DNA from: Gracilibacillus salinarum
GTDB taxonomy: Bacteria > Bacillota > Bacilli > Bacillales > Amphibacillaceae
Reading direction: 5' to 3'
Length of the DNA: 64,000 nucleotides
NCBI RefSeq assembly: GCF_022919575.1
Contig: NZ_CP095071.1
Location: 4,040,001-4,104,000, forward strand
Shown here piece after piece: positions 55,082 through 63,722 of this stretch. Numbering within the stretch: the stretch's first letter is position 1; every line of letters begins with the position of its first letter. A program made the translations under genes and the position numbers. The notes beneath the pieces were generated by a model. The model was not told where the DNA came from. It saw only the letters and a list, made by a program, of their open reading frames with translations, and searched no databases.

Positions 55082-55142
55082 CAAAAAACAGTCCATTTGG
55101 AAGGAGGCATCGCGCTATCCTGCAAAATGGACTGTTTTCATT
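55082..55142. terminator. bidirectional terminator
   Basis: AAAAACAGTCCATTTgG and CaAAATGGACTGTTTT form a long stem with a 28-base loop between convergent genes. A run of As precedes and Ts follow, so it can act on both strands. Confidence 0.75.
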
Positions 55143-55602
55143 TTAGCTTAGTTGAAGTGGTTTTTGTCATAATCATTTGCAAAAGTATTCCAAGAAAAAG
55201 TCCAGGCAGTACACTTAAAATGGGCAGCCAAATAGGCCCGAATAAAACGTCAAACAAAGTGAAACTTGAGGAGAAGATCGTTCCAATTGTTACAGAATAA
55301 GCGCAACATACAAAGGGGAAGAAAGCAAACGGCTTGTTACCACCGCCAGCGTCTTTATAAGCATCCCATATAGCAAAGAAATACAAACAAGGATAGAACA
55401 TCAGCCATTGGAACTCGGCCGTCTCAATAGCGAGATCAATTTGCCCATAAAAACTGTAAATAATGATATCGTTTATATTGGCCTGTACATTGATAATCAT
55501 TTCCAGGCCTATTAATACAATCCCCTTTACCAATTTCCCATTGAGTATTTGTCCGAATCCTGGTAATGCAATGCTCCAGAACATTACCTCAGCAACTTTC
55601 AT
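55138..55602 (-). CDS. hypothetical four-helix membrane protein
   Basis: The 154-residue protein starts with EVMFWSIALPGFGQILNG, a TM2-like PGxGQ...NG turn, and has about four hydrophobic helices. KGIVLIGLEMIINVQANIND and CLYFFAIWDAYKDAGGG are the conserved-looking loops. It lies just after the germinant-receptor operon on the same strand but 123 bases away from the tiny ORF. Function is not known. AAAGGCTGAG precedes the ATG. Confidence 0.65.
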   Translation of the reverse strand: MKVAEVMFWSIALPGFGQILNGKLVKGIVLIGLEMIINVQANINDIIIYSFYGQIDLAIETAEFQWLMFYPCLYFFAIWDAYKDAGGGNKPFAFFPFVCCAYSVTIGTIFSSSFTLFDVLFGPIWLPILSVLPGLFLGILLQMIMTKTTSTKLK

Positions 55603-55724
55603 TTTTCTCAGCCTTTACTAGAATAATGGTTGTATTAGAGAAATAAAGGGGAATTTTCTCTTTGAATGATATATCGTAAATATAGACATTCAATCGTAGC
55701 ACCTACTTTTCTTTATCCAAAAGA

Positions 55725-55868
55725 TTAGTCTTCTTTCTTCCAAATAGGATCGCCGTTCTTGTGCAGCTTTTTATTGATTTTATAAATAACAAAAGGTACT
55801 AAAAAAGTTAAGATCGAGCAAATCAAAATTAACTTATCAGGTAATCTTCCAATGATATTCTCCCACAT
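55725..55868 (-). CDS. tiny membrane protein downstream of gerC (candidate D-type subunit)
   Basis: This 47-residue frame (MWENIIGRLPDKLILICSIL, then TFLVPFVIYKINKKLHKN, ending KKED) has one helix and a basic tail. GGAGAGAGG is just upstream of its ATG, and it begins 15 bases after the gerC stop. Some germinant-receptor operons encode small membrane D subunits, though those usually have two helices and about 70 residues. Role here is inferred from position only. Confidence 0.55.
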   Translation of the reverse strand: MWENIIGRLPDKLILICSILTFLVPFVIYKINKKLHKNGDPIWKKED

Positions 55869-55882
55869 GATCCTCTCTCCAT

Positions 55883-57061
55883 TCATTGATCTTTTGCTTT
55901 ATCGGAAGCACCGATGTTTCGTACAATAGCGTCTGAAGACACTTCTACCGTTGTGTTGTTTGAGAATATCTGTTCACCTTCTTCCCAATTGTTCTCGATT
56001 TTTTCCCAGTCATTATAGTGTTTCTGTCTTAAGATATTACGAAAGCCGAAAATATCGACTTGTAATTCCTCCTGTCCTTTTCTAATCGTAGTGGTAATGA
56101 TTTGTTCGATTCTTTTATTAATTTGTGATTCGATTTTGTGAATATATGACTGGTCCAGCAGTGTTCTGCTGCCAAACATTTCGGCAATCGAACCTTCTGT
56201 ATCAACTGATACCGTAACTTGAATATCGTCTGGGTTAACTACATTGATGTTGACTGAACTGCTGGCGGTATTAATTTCGTATACCATAGGATGACCATCT
56301 ATGTAAAAAAGTATGATGCCATTAGTAACATTCCCTCTGATTAAATTGAGTCCTTTAATGTCATCTCCAGTAAGGGAACCAACCTTTTGATCTGCTTTCC
56401 CATTAAAAACAGCGATACTGTCGTATTGAATATAACCATCATCTGATAATGATAGGAGTGGGAGGACATAACTGCTTTCGTTTAATAAATACCGGTGCAG
56501 CTCTCCCACTCGTACGGGTTCAATTAATTCTAATGATTTCACGTTATTTTCCATGATAGTATCAATTAATCGTGAAGGAAGCTGTTCTGTATCTGATTTG
56601 ACTTCCAGTATTTCTTTCGCAGCTCCTTCCGCTACCATCACTTTTATTCCTCTACGCATTTCATGATCACGGATAAAGCCATCGACAACACTGGAAAACA
56701 ATTCAGATTCTTCTGCGATATCTGTTGAAATGACCAAGATTTTTAAATGTTCATAGTTCGGAATCAGGCTAGTAAGGCTTAACATGTTTCTGGAAATTTG
56801 GAATGAACTTTGGCCAGAGACAGAAATATTTTTGAAAGCAGATTGTTCACCACCACCTTGCCCTTGACTCGGATTTGATAATTTATCTGGTATAACAAAC
56901 TGACTGGTAAGTGTTATATCATACAAACCGTTTTGACTATTATCAGATGTGTCGAGTGCACTTCCGATCACAAAACCTCGTTCGTCTATGGGTGATTCAT
57001 CCCAGCAGCCTGAGAGTATACATAAAGAAAAGCACGAAATAAATGTTAGAAAATACTTCAT
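55883..57061 (-). CDS. gerC: Ger(x)C family spore germination lipoprotein
   Basis: The 392-residue protein has a lipoprotein signal (FISCFSLCILSGC) and the WDESPIDERGFVIGSALD start typical of Ger(x)C proteins. A C-terminal three-helix and sheet domain ends with VDIFGFRNILRQKHYNDWEKI. It sits on the outer face of the spore inner membrane and is part of a germinant receptor with the A and B subunits. It follows gerB with a one-base gap. Confidence 0.92.
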   Translation of the reverse strand: MKYFLTFISCFSLCILSGCWDESPIDERGFVIGSALDTSDNSQNGLYDITLTSQFVIPDKLSNPSQGQGGGEQSAFKNISVSGQSSFQISRNMLSLTSLIPNYEHLKILVISTDIAEESELFSSVVDGFIRDHEMRRGIKVMVAEGAAKEILEVKSDTEQLPSRLIDTIMENNVKSLELIEPVRVGELHRYLLNESSYVLPLLSLSDDGYIQYDSIAVFNGKADQKVGSLTGDDIKGLNLIRGNVTNGIILFYIDGHPMVYEINTASSSVNINVVNPDDIQVTVSVDTEGSIAEMFGSRTLLDQSYIHKIESQINKRIEQIITTTIRKGQEELQVDIFGFRNILRQKHYNDWEKIENNWEEGEQIFSNNTTVEVSSDAIVRNIGASDKAKDQ

Positions 57062-57062
57062 G

Positions 57063-58160
57063 TCACTTCACCTTTCTAATCTTTGCGATGATAGATAATA
57101 AAATAACAACAAACGCTGTATATAGAACCGAACTGTACCCGATAAAGGATGAAAACTGCGAAACCTGCACTAATTCCTGTGGTAACATACCGGCAATATA
57201 AATAATCGGCGTAATAATAAAAATCAGGATCACTTTAGCCGTATTTTTAAAAATGGATTGAAGTGCCAGGACAGCTATATCTAATGCCATTGAAGTCGTA
57301 TTAAAAATTGCCATGATCCAAATAACAAAGAACAAAGATTCAAAACGTTCCAGAATGCCACCGGGAATTTCTACAATTTTAGCCAGTTCTACAGTCGGAT
57401 ATTGAAGATTTGCCGTGACAGAGGTTCCAAAAACTAATATACAAGTTAAATATAGAGCGAAGTATAACAGAATGGGGATACACATACCGATTACTGCCAG
57501 CTGCGGTGTTTTTTCCGGCTTCTTTACAAGTGTGATATAAAACCACAGAATTCCAAAACCTGCATAAGACAATACACTGCTTTTTACAGCATCAAAGTAA
57601 CTTGTCAGATCTGTTTCAAAAGCAGGTAATAAGAAACTGGGATGCATCCATTTAATATTAAAAACAATTACAATCACAGCGACAAATAAAACAAAGGGTA
57701 AGAACATTGTATTTAAACGGAATAATGCGGTCCTGGAACCTGCTACCGCATAAATAATTAATAATAAAAAGGTAAATGAAATGACTTCAACGGGTGTTTC
57801 TTTTAATAGATAGTGCTTGGATATGTCAGCAATCTGTCGAATCTGTAACGCCGTTATCCCCATTGATAAACAGGAGAACAAGAAAGTAAGCATCATCGCG
57901 ATTGGTCGTGTAACGATCGCGGATGAATAGGTGAAAAAAGACTGATTGGGAAAACGGGCTGATAATTTAGCGACAGACCAAGTGATAACCATCGCGATGA
58001 TCCCTCCAATTAATAAGGCAACCCAGCCATCGGATGCCGTTGTTACGGAGGCAATATACTTTGGCAGAGAAAGTACGCCGATACCAATCACAAAGGAAGG
58101 AACAGCAATCAGAATTTGTTTGTCAGAAATTTGTTCGTCAGCATATTCAAACTTTTTCAT
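57063..58160 (-). CDS. gerB: GerB-type germinant receptor permease subunit
   Basis: The 365-residue protein has about ten membrane helices with the APC-transporter fold of the GerAB group (VPSFVIGIGVLSLPKYIAS; AGFGILWFYITLVKKPEK). In relatives the B subunit holds the germinant, usually an amino acid such as alanine. Its ATG overlaps the gerA stop (TAATG). Confidence 0.92.
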   Translation of the reverse strand: MKKFEYADEQISDKQILIAVPSFVIGIGVLSLPKYIASVTTASDGWVALLIGGIIAMVITWSVAKLSARFPNQSFFTYSSAIVTRPIAMMLTFLFSCLSMGITALQIRQIADISKHYLLKETPVEVISFTFLLLIIYAVAGSRTALFRLNTMFLPFVLFVAVIVIVFNIKWMHPSFLLPAFETDLTSYFDAVKSSVLSYAGFGILWFYITLVKKPEKTPQLAVIGMCIPILLYFALYLTCILVFGTSVTANLQYPTVELAKIVEIPGGILERFESLFFVIWIMAIFNTTSMALDIAVLALQSIFKNTAKVILIFIITPIIYIAGMLPQELVQVSQFSSFIGYSSVLYTAFVVILLSIIAKIRKVK

Positions 58161-59719
58161 TACTTATTTCTCCTATCCGTTGTCTCCTTATCTCTTGTTT
58201 GCATATAAACAGGTCTTCTGGTTAATTGCGGGATGGGTTCACGAAAGATCAGATCTTCCCAATCCTTAAAGAACGTTGGCGCAAATGGAGTGGAGTATGG
58301 AACCCCTATACTTTTGAGGTTGGCAATATGAATATTTACCATAATATAACCAATAATAATCCCATAAAGGCCAAACAATCCCGATAATATGATAAAACCG
58401 AATAATATAATTCGAAATGCTATAGCAATACTGTAGGCTGGTAAGGCAAATGATGCAATCGCATTGAGAGCGACTACAATGACCATGATAGGACTTACGA
58501 TACCAGCTTGTACTGCTGCGTCCCCTATCACCAGACCACCTACAATTCCAATTGTCTGACCAATGGTTCTTGGTAATCGTGCACCAGCTTCACGTAACAA
58601 TTCCATGGTGATGGCCATTAAGAATGCTTCGACTAGCGGTGTAAATGGAACACCTTCCCTTGAAGCTGCAATCGAAAATGCTAAATTGGTAGGAATCATC
58701 CCTGGATGAAACGAAACTAATGCAATATATAAGGAAGGTAAAAAAATAGCAATAAAGGCTGCTATATAGCGTAAAATTCTAAGTAAAGTACCAATCGTCC
58801 ATCGTTCATAATAATCTTCAGGAGATTGCAGAGAATTACCTAACGTTAGGGGAGCGATTAAAACGAAAGGGCTCCCATCCAGCAAGATAACAACTTTTCC
58901 CTGCAATAATGCAGCAGAGGCTTTATCTGGCCGTTCTGTGTTCATAATTTGCGGGAAAGGAGACAGATAGTCATCTTCAATCCACTGTTCGATAAAGCCT
59001 GATTCTGGTGCATCATCGGTATCGATAGCAGCTAGTCTTCGATTAATTTCTTTTAAAATATCCGGATGAATCACATCAGCAATATAGGCTACCACAAGAT
59101 TTTTCTTAGATCGTCTTCCGATCTGATGTGTTTTAAATCGCAAATTTGGATCCTGGATATAACGACGCATTAAAACCATGTTCGTTCGTAAATCTTCGAC
59201 AAAACCATCTCTAGGTCCGCGGATGACAGATTCGGATACAGGTTCTTCTATCGCGCGTTTGTCCCACCCTTGTGTCCCGATAATAAAAACTTTATCCATC
59301 CCGTCAAGATATAGAATTGTACTCCCGGTTAAAAGGGAATGGGATATATCATCGAGCGTATACCCTATTTGAAGGGTGGAACTGGATAGAATCTCTTGAT
59401 TTAATACATCGAAAAGCGCTTGTTTATCATCAGGTATTTCTCTTCTCTCGGTTTTCAGCTGAATATTTTCGATAATATTATTACGTACATACTTGCTGTC
59501 TGCTAACCCATCAATATAGACGGTAGCACAAAGATGCTGTGAGCCTCGTACGGTGAATGTCCGCACGTGCAAATCGTTCGGTTCATCTAATAATTTCTTT
59601 ATAATAATAAGGTTGTTTTCTAATGTTTTTTCTATTTTATTAGTATTTGAATATTCATCTTTATTTCGTTTTTGATTAAACAGCTTTTTGCGAATGATAA
59701 CCACCTCAGATAAAAGCAT
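58160..59719 (-). CDS. gerA: GerA-type germinant receptor A subunit
   Basis: The 519-residue protein has a soluble N-terminal part (about 1-260, with GSTILYLDGMDKVFIIGTQGW and GPRDGFVEDLRTNMVLMRR), then five to six membrane helices (PSLYIALVSFHPGMIPTNL). PRTIGQTIGIVGGLVIGDAAV is a GerA family block. It forms the ion-release part of the receptor. The ATG at 59719 has only AGGA directly before it, so the true start may be a nearby codon. First gene of the operon; likely a SigG target, but I could not define the promoter. Confidence 0.92.
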   Translation of the reverse strand: MLLSEVVIIRKKLFNQKRNKDEYSNTNKIEKTLENNLIIIKKLLDEPNDLHVRTFTVRGSQHLCATVYIDGLADSKYVRNNIIENIQLKTERREIPDDKQALFDVLNQEILSSSTLQIGYTLDDISHSLLTGSTILYLDGMDKVFIIGTQGWDKRAIEEPVSESVIRGPRDGFVEDLRTNMVLMRRYIQDPNLRFKTHQIGRRSKKNLVVAYIADVIHPDILKEINRRLAAIDTDDAPESGFIEQWIEDDYLSPFPQIMNTERPDKASAALLQGKVVILLDGSPFVLIAPLTLGNSLQSPEDYYERWTIGTLLRILRYIAAFIAIFLPSLYIALVSFHPGMIPTNLAFSIAASREGVPFTPLVEAFLMAITMELLREAGARLPRTIGQTIGIVGGLVIGDAAVQAGIVSPIMVIVVALNAIASFALPAYSIAIAFRIILFGFIILSGLFGLYGIIIGYIMVNIHIANLKSIGVPYSTPFAPTFFKDWEDLIFREPIPQLTRRPVYMQTRDKETTDRRNK

Positions 59720-60015
59720 TCCTATTAACTAATTTTTCTCCAACTTTAGTCGGTTCTATACTTGGAGAAGGTTCTTATCTAAAATAGTTGTTTTTTACAG
59801 TAGTTAAAGGCAGAGGTGAGTTTTGACTTCTTTTCTATACTCACCTATAATGAGAAATTGTGCTTAAACTGGATGGGCAGGTGAAATTATCACTAAATTA
59901 TATAAAAGTATTTGGGAAAGAGCGAGTTGCTGATTGTCGAGAGATAGAGCTGAATTATAATAAATTCGAATTAGGTTAAGATAAACGCAACGTATGAAAT
60001 ATTAGGAGGAAAACA
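59720..60015. other. intergenic between gerA and the BCCT gene
   Basis: A divergent control region of 296 bases. The only clear feature is the promoter at 59934-59961. No operator or repeat was found. Confidence 0.5.
59934..59961 (+). promoter_or_regulatory. SigA-like promoter for the BCCT transporter
   Basis: TTGTCG (59934-59939), a 16-bp spacer and TATAAT (59956-59961), 54 bases before the ATG. Confidence 0.6.
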
Positions 60016-61554
60016 ATGCGTGACGATATAGAAAAAAAGAACAAATTGGATTGGGTTTCCTTTAGCATTAGTGGAGGCATTCTCATTTTATTTGTCCTCG
60101 CTTCTGTTTGGGATGACCAATTAACTGGTCAATGGATTAATGAGAGCTTTAACTTTTCAGTGAAGTATTTTGGAGCTTATTGGCAAGTATTACTGCTAGC
60201 GACATTTGTGATTGGATTAATATTAGCTTTCTCTAAATATGGAAAAGTACGTCTCGGTAATTTGGTTAAACCGGAAAATGATAATTATCGTTGGATTTCG
60301 ATGATTTTATGTACACTTTTAGCAGGTGGAGGAGTTTTCTGGGCAGCGGCAGAGCCGATGTATCATTTCATTACAACACCGCCGTTATTCTCAGGGATGG
60401 AAGCAGGATCGATGGAAGCTGCATTCCCGGCAATGGCACAAAGTTTCTTACACTGGGGCTTTTTAGCGTGGGCAATCTTAGGTACCCTAGCGACCATTGT
60501 ATTAATGTATGCTCATTACAACAAAGGTTATCCACTTAAGCCGCGTACATTATTGTACCCATTGTTTGGTGAGAAAATTTTTCATAAAAGTGTTGTAGGT
60601 ACGATTGCAGATATTGTTTCAATTGTGTCCGTTGCAGCAGGTACGATTGGACCTGTTGGCTTTCTAGGTCTGCAAGTTGGATATGGTTTGCAAGAAATAT
60701 TTGGCATTCCTGATACGTATTTTACGCAATCTCTTATCATTATCTTTTTAGTAGTGATTGCGTCCATTTCAGCAGCAACTGGTATTGAACGAGGCATTCA
60801 ATTACTGAGCCGGATAAATGTTGGCTTTGTAGTTGTTTTAATGGTTGCAATGCTGATCCTTGGACCAACATTGTTCATTATTGATCTGTTTATTGGTTCA
60901 CAAGGCTTTTATATACAAAATTTCTTGACGATGAGTCTGTATCGTGTTGACCAAGGCTGGCTTGGCTACTGGACGATTTTCTTCTGGGGCTGGTTTATCG
61001 GTTATGGTCCGATGATGGCTATCTTCATCAGTAGAATCTCCCGTGGTAGAACGATCAGAGAGCTAATTATCGCTGTTTCCATTATCGCGCCAATTGTCAG
61101 TAATTTTTGGTTCACTGTTGTTGGTGGATCGGGTATTTTCTACGAAATGCAAAATGGCGGTTCGGTTTCCACTGCGCTTAACGAAAATGGTATGCCGGCA
61201 GCAGTAATGGCGATTATGAATCAAATTCCGCTTGGTTTCTTGTTGTCTGTAGGTTTCTTAATTGTGACGATTATCTTCGTGGCGACGACAACAGATTCAA
61301 TGTCCTATACGGTTGCGGTAACATTAAGCGGAACCGATGAACCAAATCGCTTCATCCGTGTCTTCTGGGCGCTTATGTTCGGTGTTGTCGCTGTTTGTTT
61401 ACTAGCAATTGGCGAAGGAAGTATCACGGCACTGCAAAACTTTATCGTCGTAACAGCAGTCCCTGTATCCTTACTGCTGCTTCCAGCACTGTGGGATGCA
61501 CCGAAAATTGCTGCTAAGATGGCAAGAGAACAAAAGATTGTGGAAAAGAAATAG
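60016..61554 (+). CDS. BCCT family osmolyte transporter
   Basis: The 512-residue protein has about twelve helices and the BCCT fold: AGGGVFWAAAEPMYHF, FLHWGFLAWAILGT, and ISRGRTIRELI at the cytosolic loop. Members take up glycine betaine, choline or carnitine with Na+ or H+. The normal WWxSWxPF block reads FFWGWFIGYGPMMAIF, so the aromatic box or ligand may differ. AGGAGG precedes the ATG. A single gene, in keeping with a halotolerant host. Confidence 0.88.
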   Translation: MRDDIEKKNKLDWVSFSISGGILILFVLASVWDDQLTGQWINESFNFSVKYFGAYWQVLLLATFVIGLILAFSKYGKVRLGNLVKPENDNYRWISMILCTLLAGGGVFWAAAEPMYHFITTPPLFSGMEAGSMEAAFPAMAQSFLHWGFLAWAILGTLATIVLMYAHYNKGYPLKPRTLLYPLFGEKIFHKSVVGTIADIVSIVSVAAGTIGPVGFLGLQVGYGLQEIFGIPDTYFTQSLIIIFLVVIASISAATGIERGIQLLSRINVGFVVVLMVAMLILGPTLFIIDLFIGSQGFYIQNFLTMSLYRVDQGWLGYWTIFFWGWFIGYGPMMAIFISRISRGRTIRELIIAVSIIAPIVSNFWFTVVGGSGIFYEMQNGGSVSTALNENGMPAAVMAIMNQIPLGFLLSVGFLIVTIIFVATTTDSMSYTVAVTLSGTDEPNRFIRVFWALMFGVVAVCLLAIGEGSITALQNFIVVTAVPVSLLLLPALWDAPKIAAKMAREQKIVEKK

Positions 61555-61569
61555 AATAGGTCAACTAGA

Positions 61570-61610
61570 AAAGCCACTGCTTATCAACCAAGATAAGCAG
61601 TGATTTTTTT
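61570..61610 (+). terminator. terminator of the BCCT gene
   Basis: CACTGCTTATC and GATAAGCAGTG form an 11-bp stem followed by ATTTTTTTA. Confidence 0.85.
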
Positions 61611-61616
61611 ATGCTG

Positions 61617-61775
61617 AGGCGATGAAGAAGCACGATGTAGTGAAAATTTTTAAAAACATATAAATGTCAGTGGGTTCCTATCATATGGATTGAAATAGGC
61701 TCGGCTTCCTGTGGGATCGGGCCATAGCCGTCAAGCTGAGGAAAAGAGTTAAATGTTCGGCCTATCATATAATCC
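61617..61775. repeat. decayed relative of the 47.5-kb element (left half)
   Basis: GAAGAAGCACGA-GTAGTGAAAATTT near 61622 matches the duplication at 1000 and 1120. GGTTCCTATcATATGGATT (61675) matches the left arm of the 47.5-kb element, and AAATAGGCTCgGC--CCTGTGGG its inside. A CCTATCATATAATCC (about 61761) may be a remnant of the other arm. Confidence 0.6.
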
Positions 61776-61779
61776 ATTC

Positions 61780-62034
61780 TTATGGACAGTTGAAAAGGAA
61801 AAGGGCAAAAGTTGTCTATAAGAATGAATCTTATGGACAGTTGAAAAGGAAAAGGGCAAAAGTTGTCTATAAGAATGAATCTTATGGACAGTTGAAAAGG
61901 AAAAGAGTAAAAGTTGTTCATAAGAATGGATCTTATGGACAGTTGAGAAGGAAAAGGGCAAAAGTTGTCTATAAGAATGGATCTTATGGACAGTTAAAAA
62001 GGAAAAGAGTAAAAGTTGTCCATAAGAATCAAAA
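61780..62034. repeat. 51-bp tandem array, 5 units, each a potential hairpin (family R4)
   Basis: TTATGGACAG starts at 61780, 61831, 61882, 61933 and 61984, exactly 51 bases apart. Each unit holds CTTATGGACA, about 24 purine-rich bases (AAAAGGAAAAGGGCAAAAG type), then TGTCTATAAG, so each can form a 10-bp stem with one G-T pair; some units have TGTCCATAAG, a perfect stem. As 51 is a multiple of three, both strands stay open and give false proteins with a 17-residue repeat. Confidence 0.9.
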
Positions 62035-62127
62035 ATATGACCACTCAGGGAATAGTATAGGTAGTTATCATCAACGAATATAAGTATACGTAAAAGTATA
62101 CATGTATTCATTGATGATATTCAGTTT

Positions 62128-63512
62128 CTATTGGTTAAGATACTGTTTTAAAATTTGCAAACCTAGCCGCAACTTATCCATAGATTTGGCAGATGACAGG
62201 GCAATGCGTAAATACTTATCAGGTGTTGTCTGGCCACTTAGGAAGCGGTCTGAATGAAAAGCGCGAATGCCTAGTTCTTCTAATCTTAGTTCCATTTGAT
62301 TGCTGTGTTCCTGAATCGGAAGCCAACGATAAAAACTAAGCGGATGTCCGTTTGGCTCGCTGGTTGGGAAATACTTGGAATAAATATCATTTGCTGTTTG
62401 TGCCAGCTGTTTCTTTTTGGTGATAATTTCATGCGCTTTACCTGACAGAATTAGCTCAGTAATAATCTCCACATCTAATGAAGAGGTTTTAAGATTTATA
62501 TTAAAAATAGCTCGCAGAATCTTCTCGCGCAACACATCTCCATACACCATATAGGCAACTCGTAAACCTGAGCAAATCGATTTCCCGGTACCACAAATAT
62601 AAACCGTCTGTTCCGGAAGCAGTTCAAACATCGGCTGCTGATAATCAGGAATAATGCCAGCTGTTAGGAAGGCATGGATATCATCCTCAATCAAAATTAA
62701 CCGATGCTTACGGATGACTTCGGCTAGTTCGCGTTTTCTAAAATCCGGAATCATAATAGTAGTAGGGTTACTGCAGGATGGCATGAGAAAAATACCGTGA
62801 ATATTTGTTTTGTTGCACTGCTTTTCCAGCTCTTCGGCTGACATTCCATACATATCACTAACAATAGGGACGAGTTGAATCTGATACATTTTGGCTAATT
62901 CGATAAAATTGGAATACGTGTATAAATCTGTTGCAATCCGATTTCCAGGCTCAAACAACGCCGACAAACTGATAGCCAGGGCATTTTGTGCACCAGAAAC
63001 AATCGCTACATGGTCCTGGTCGACATTAATACCGAACGATTCCATCCAATTAAGTGCTGCTTTTTTTTGATGGGGATACCAGTCGGATCATTGTAATTAA
63101 GTAGTTGTTCCAAATAATTTTTCTTTACGACTTCTTCAATCGTTTCCGTTACCATAGCATTCGTTTGCTCAAAAGAGGCGACAAATCCTAAGTCGATATT
63201 GGTAGTGACCTGATCCGTTGAAATCGTAATTGAGCGAGTCGCATTTGCAGAAACAAAGGTGCCACTTCCAGTGACGGCATAGATTAAGCCACGTTCTTCA
63301 CACACCTTATAAGCACGCGTAATGGTGGTGAAATTTAAATCGAGAAAGTCTGCTAATTCACGTTGTGGCGGCAACTTTGTTCCGGGTGCCAAAAAGCCAT
63401 TTGTTATTTCCTGTTCCAATAACGTAGCAAGTGACTGATAATAAGGACGTTTCAGCATTTGTTTATCAGGTTTCCAGGACATGGGATAATGATCGAATGA
63501 ATTTACTGGCAT
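62128..63512 (-). pseudogene. MocR-type regulator (GntR HTH fused to aminotransferase), frameshifted
   Basis: The first frame holds a GntR winged helix (GTKLPPQRELADFLDLNFTTITRAYKV) and the start of the linker. The second holds a PLP aminotransferase-fold part (SGAQNALAISLSALFEPG, PSCSNPTTIMIP, IEDDIHAF, YICGTGKSICSGLRVAYM). The break lies in a run of eight As (63061-63068 on the plus strand as Ts). Nine As would restore PIKKKAALNWMESFG. The intact protein would have about 461 residues. The start is the ATG complementary to 63510-63512, with GAGGTG upstream. It should bind the twin operators at 63537-63675. Confidence 0.78.
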
Positions 63513-63536
63513 GGTACACCTCACAATTTTTAATCA

Positions 63537-63560
63537 ATACAATTATATCATTGATTGTAT
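63537..63560. promoter_or_regulatory. MocR operator candidate 1
   Basis: ATACAAT (63537-63543), 10 bases, ATTGTAT (63554-63560) form an inverted repeat 25 bases before the regulator's start, suited for autoregulation. Confidence 0.65.
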
Positions 63561-63641
63561 GCATATATCAGTCCGAATTTGTCGAGAAATCGAGGCAAAC
63601 GTCCTCTTTAACGGAAGATATGTGGAAGCAAAAAGAATTGT

Positions 63642-63675
63642 AATCCATACAATTCTTTTATTTATTGTATGGATT
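63642..63675. promoter_or_regulatory. MocR operator candidate 2, azlC side
   Basis: AATCCATACAAT (63642-63653) and ATTGTATGGATT (63664-63675) form a perfect 12-bp inverted repeat with the same 10-base gap and the same ATACAAT/ATTGTAT core as site 1. The right arm contains TTGTAT, a possible -35, with TAATAT at 63690-63695 as a -10 (19-bp spacer). Confidence 0.7.
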
Positions 63676-63722
63676 TATTGTGATAAAAATAATATACAGT
63701 TCATTTAACAGGATGTGATCGT

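Noticed and set aside
55076..55300. Plus-strand ORF after the DUF3231 gene
   Set aside because: It overlaps the bidirectional terminator and lies antisense to the membrane-protein gene.
61790..62083. Open frames on both strands with a 17-residue repeat (KRKRAKVVYKNESYGQL type)
   Set aside because: They arise because the 51-bp repeat keeps frames open on both strands. There is no ribosome binding site, and the hairpin structure explains the conservation better.
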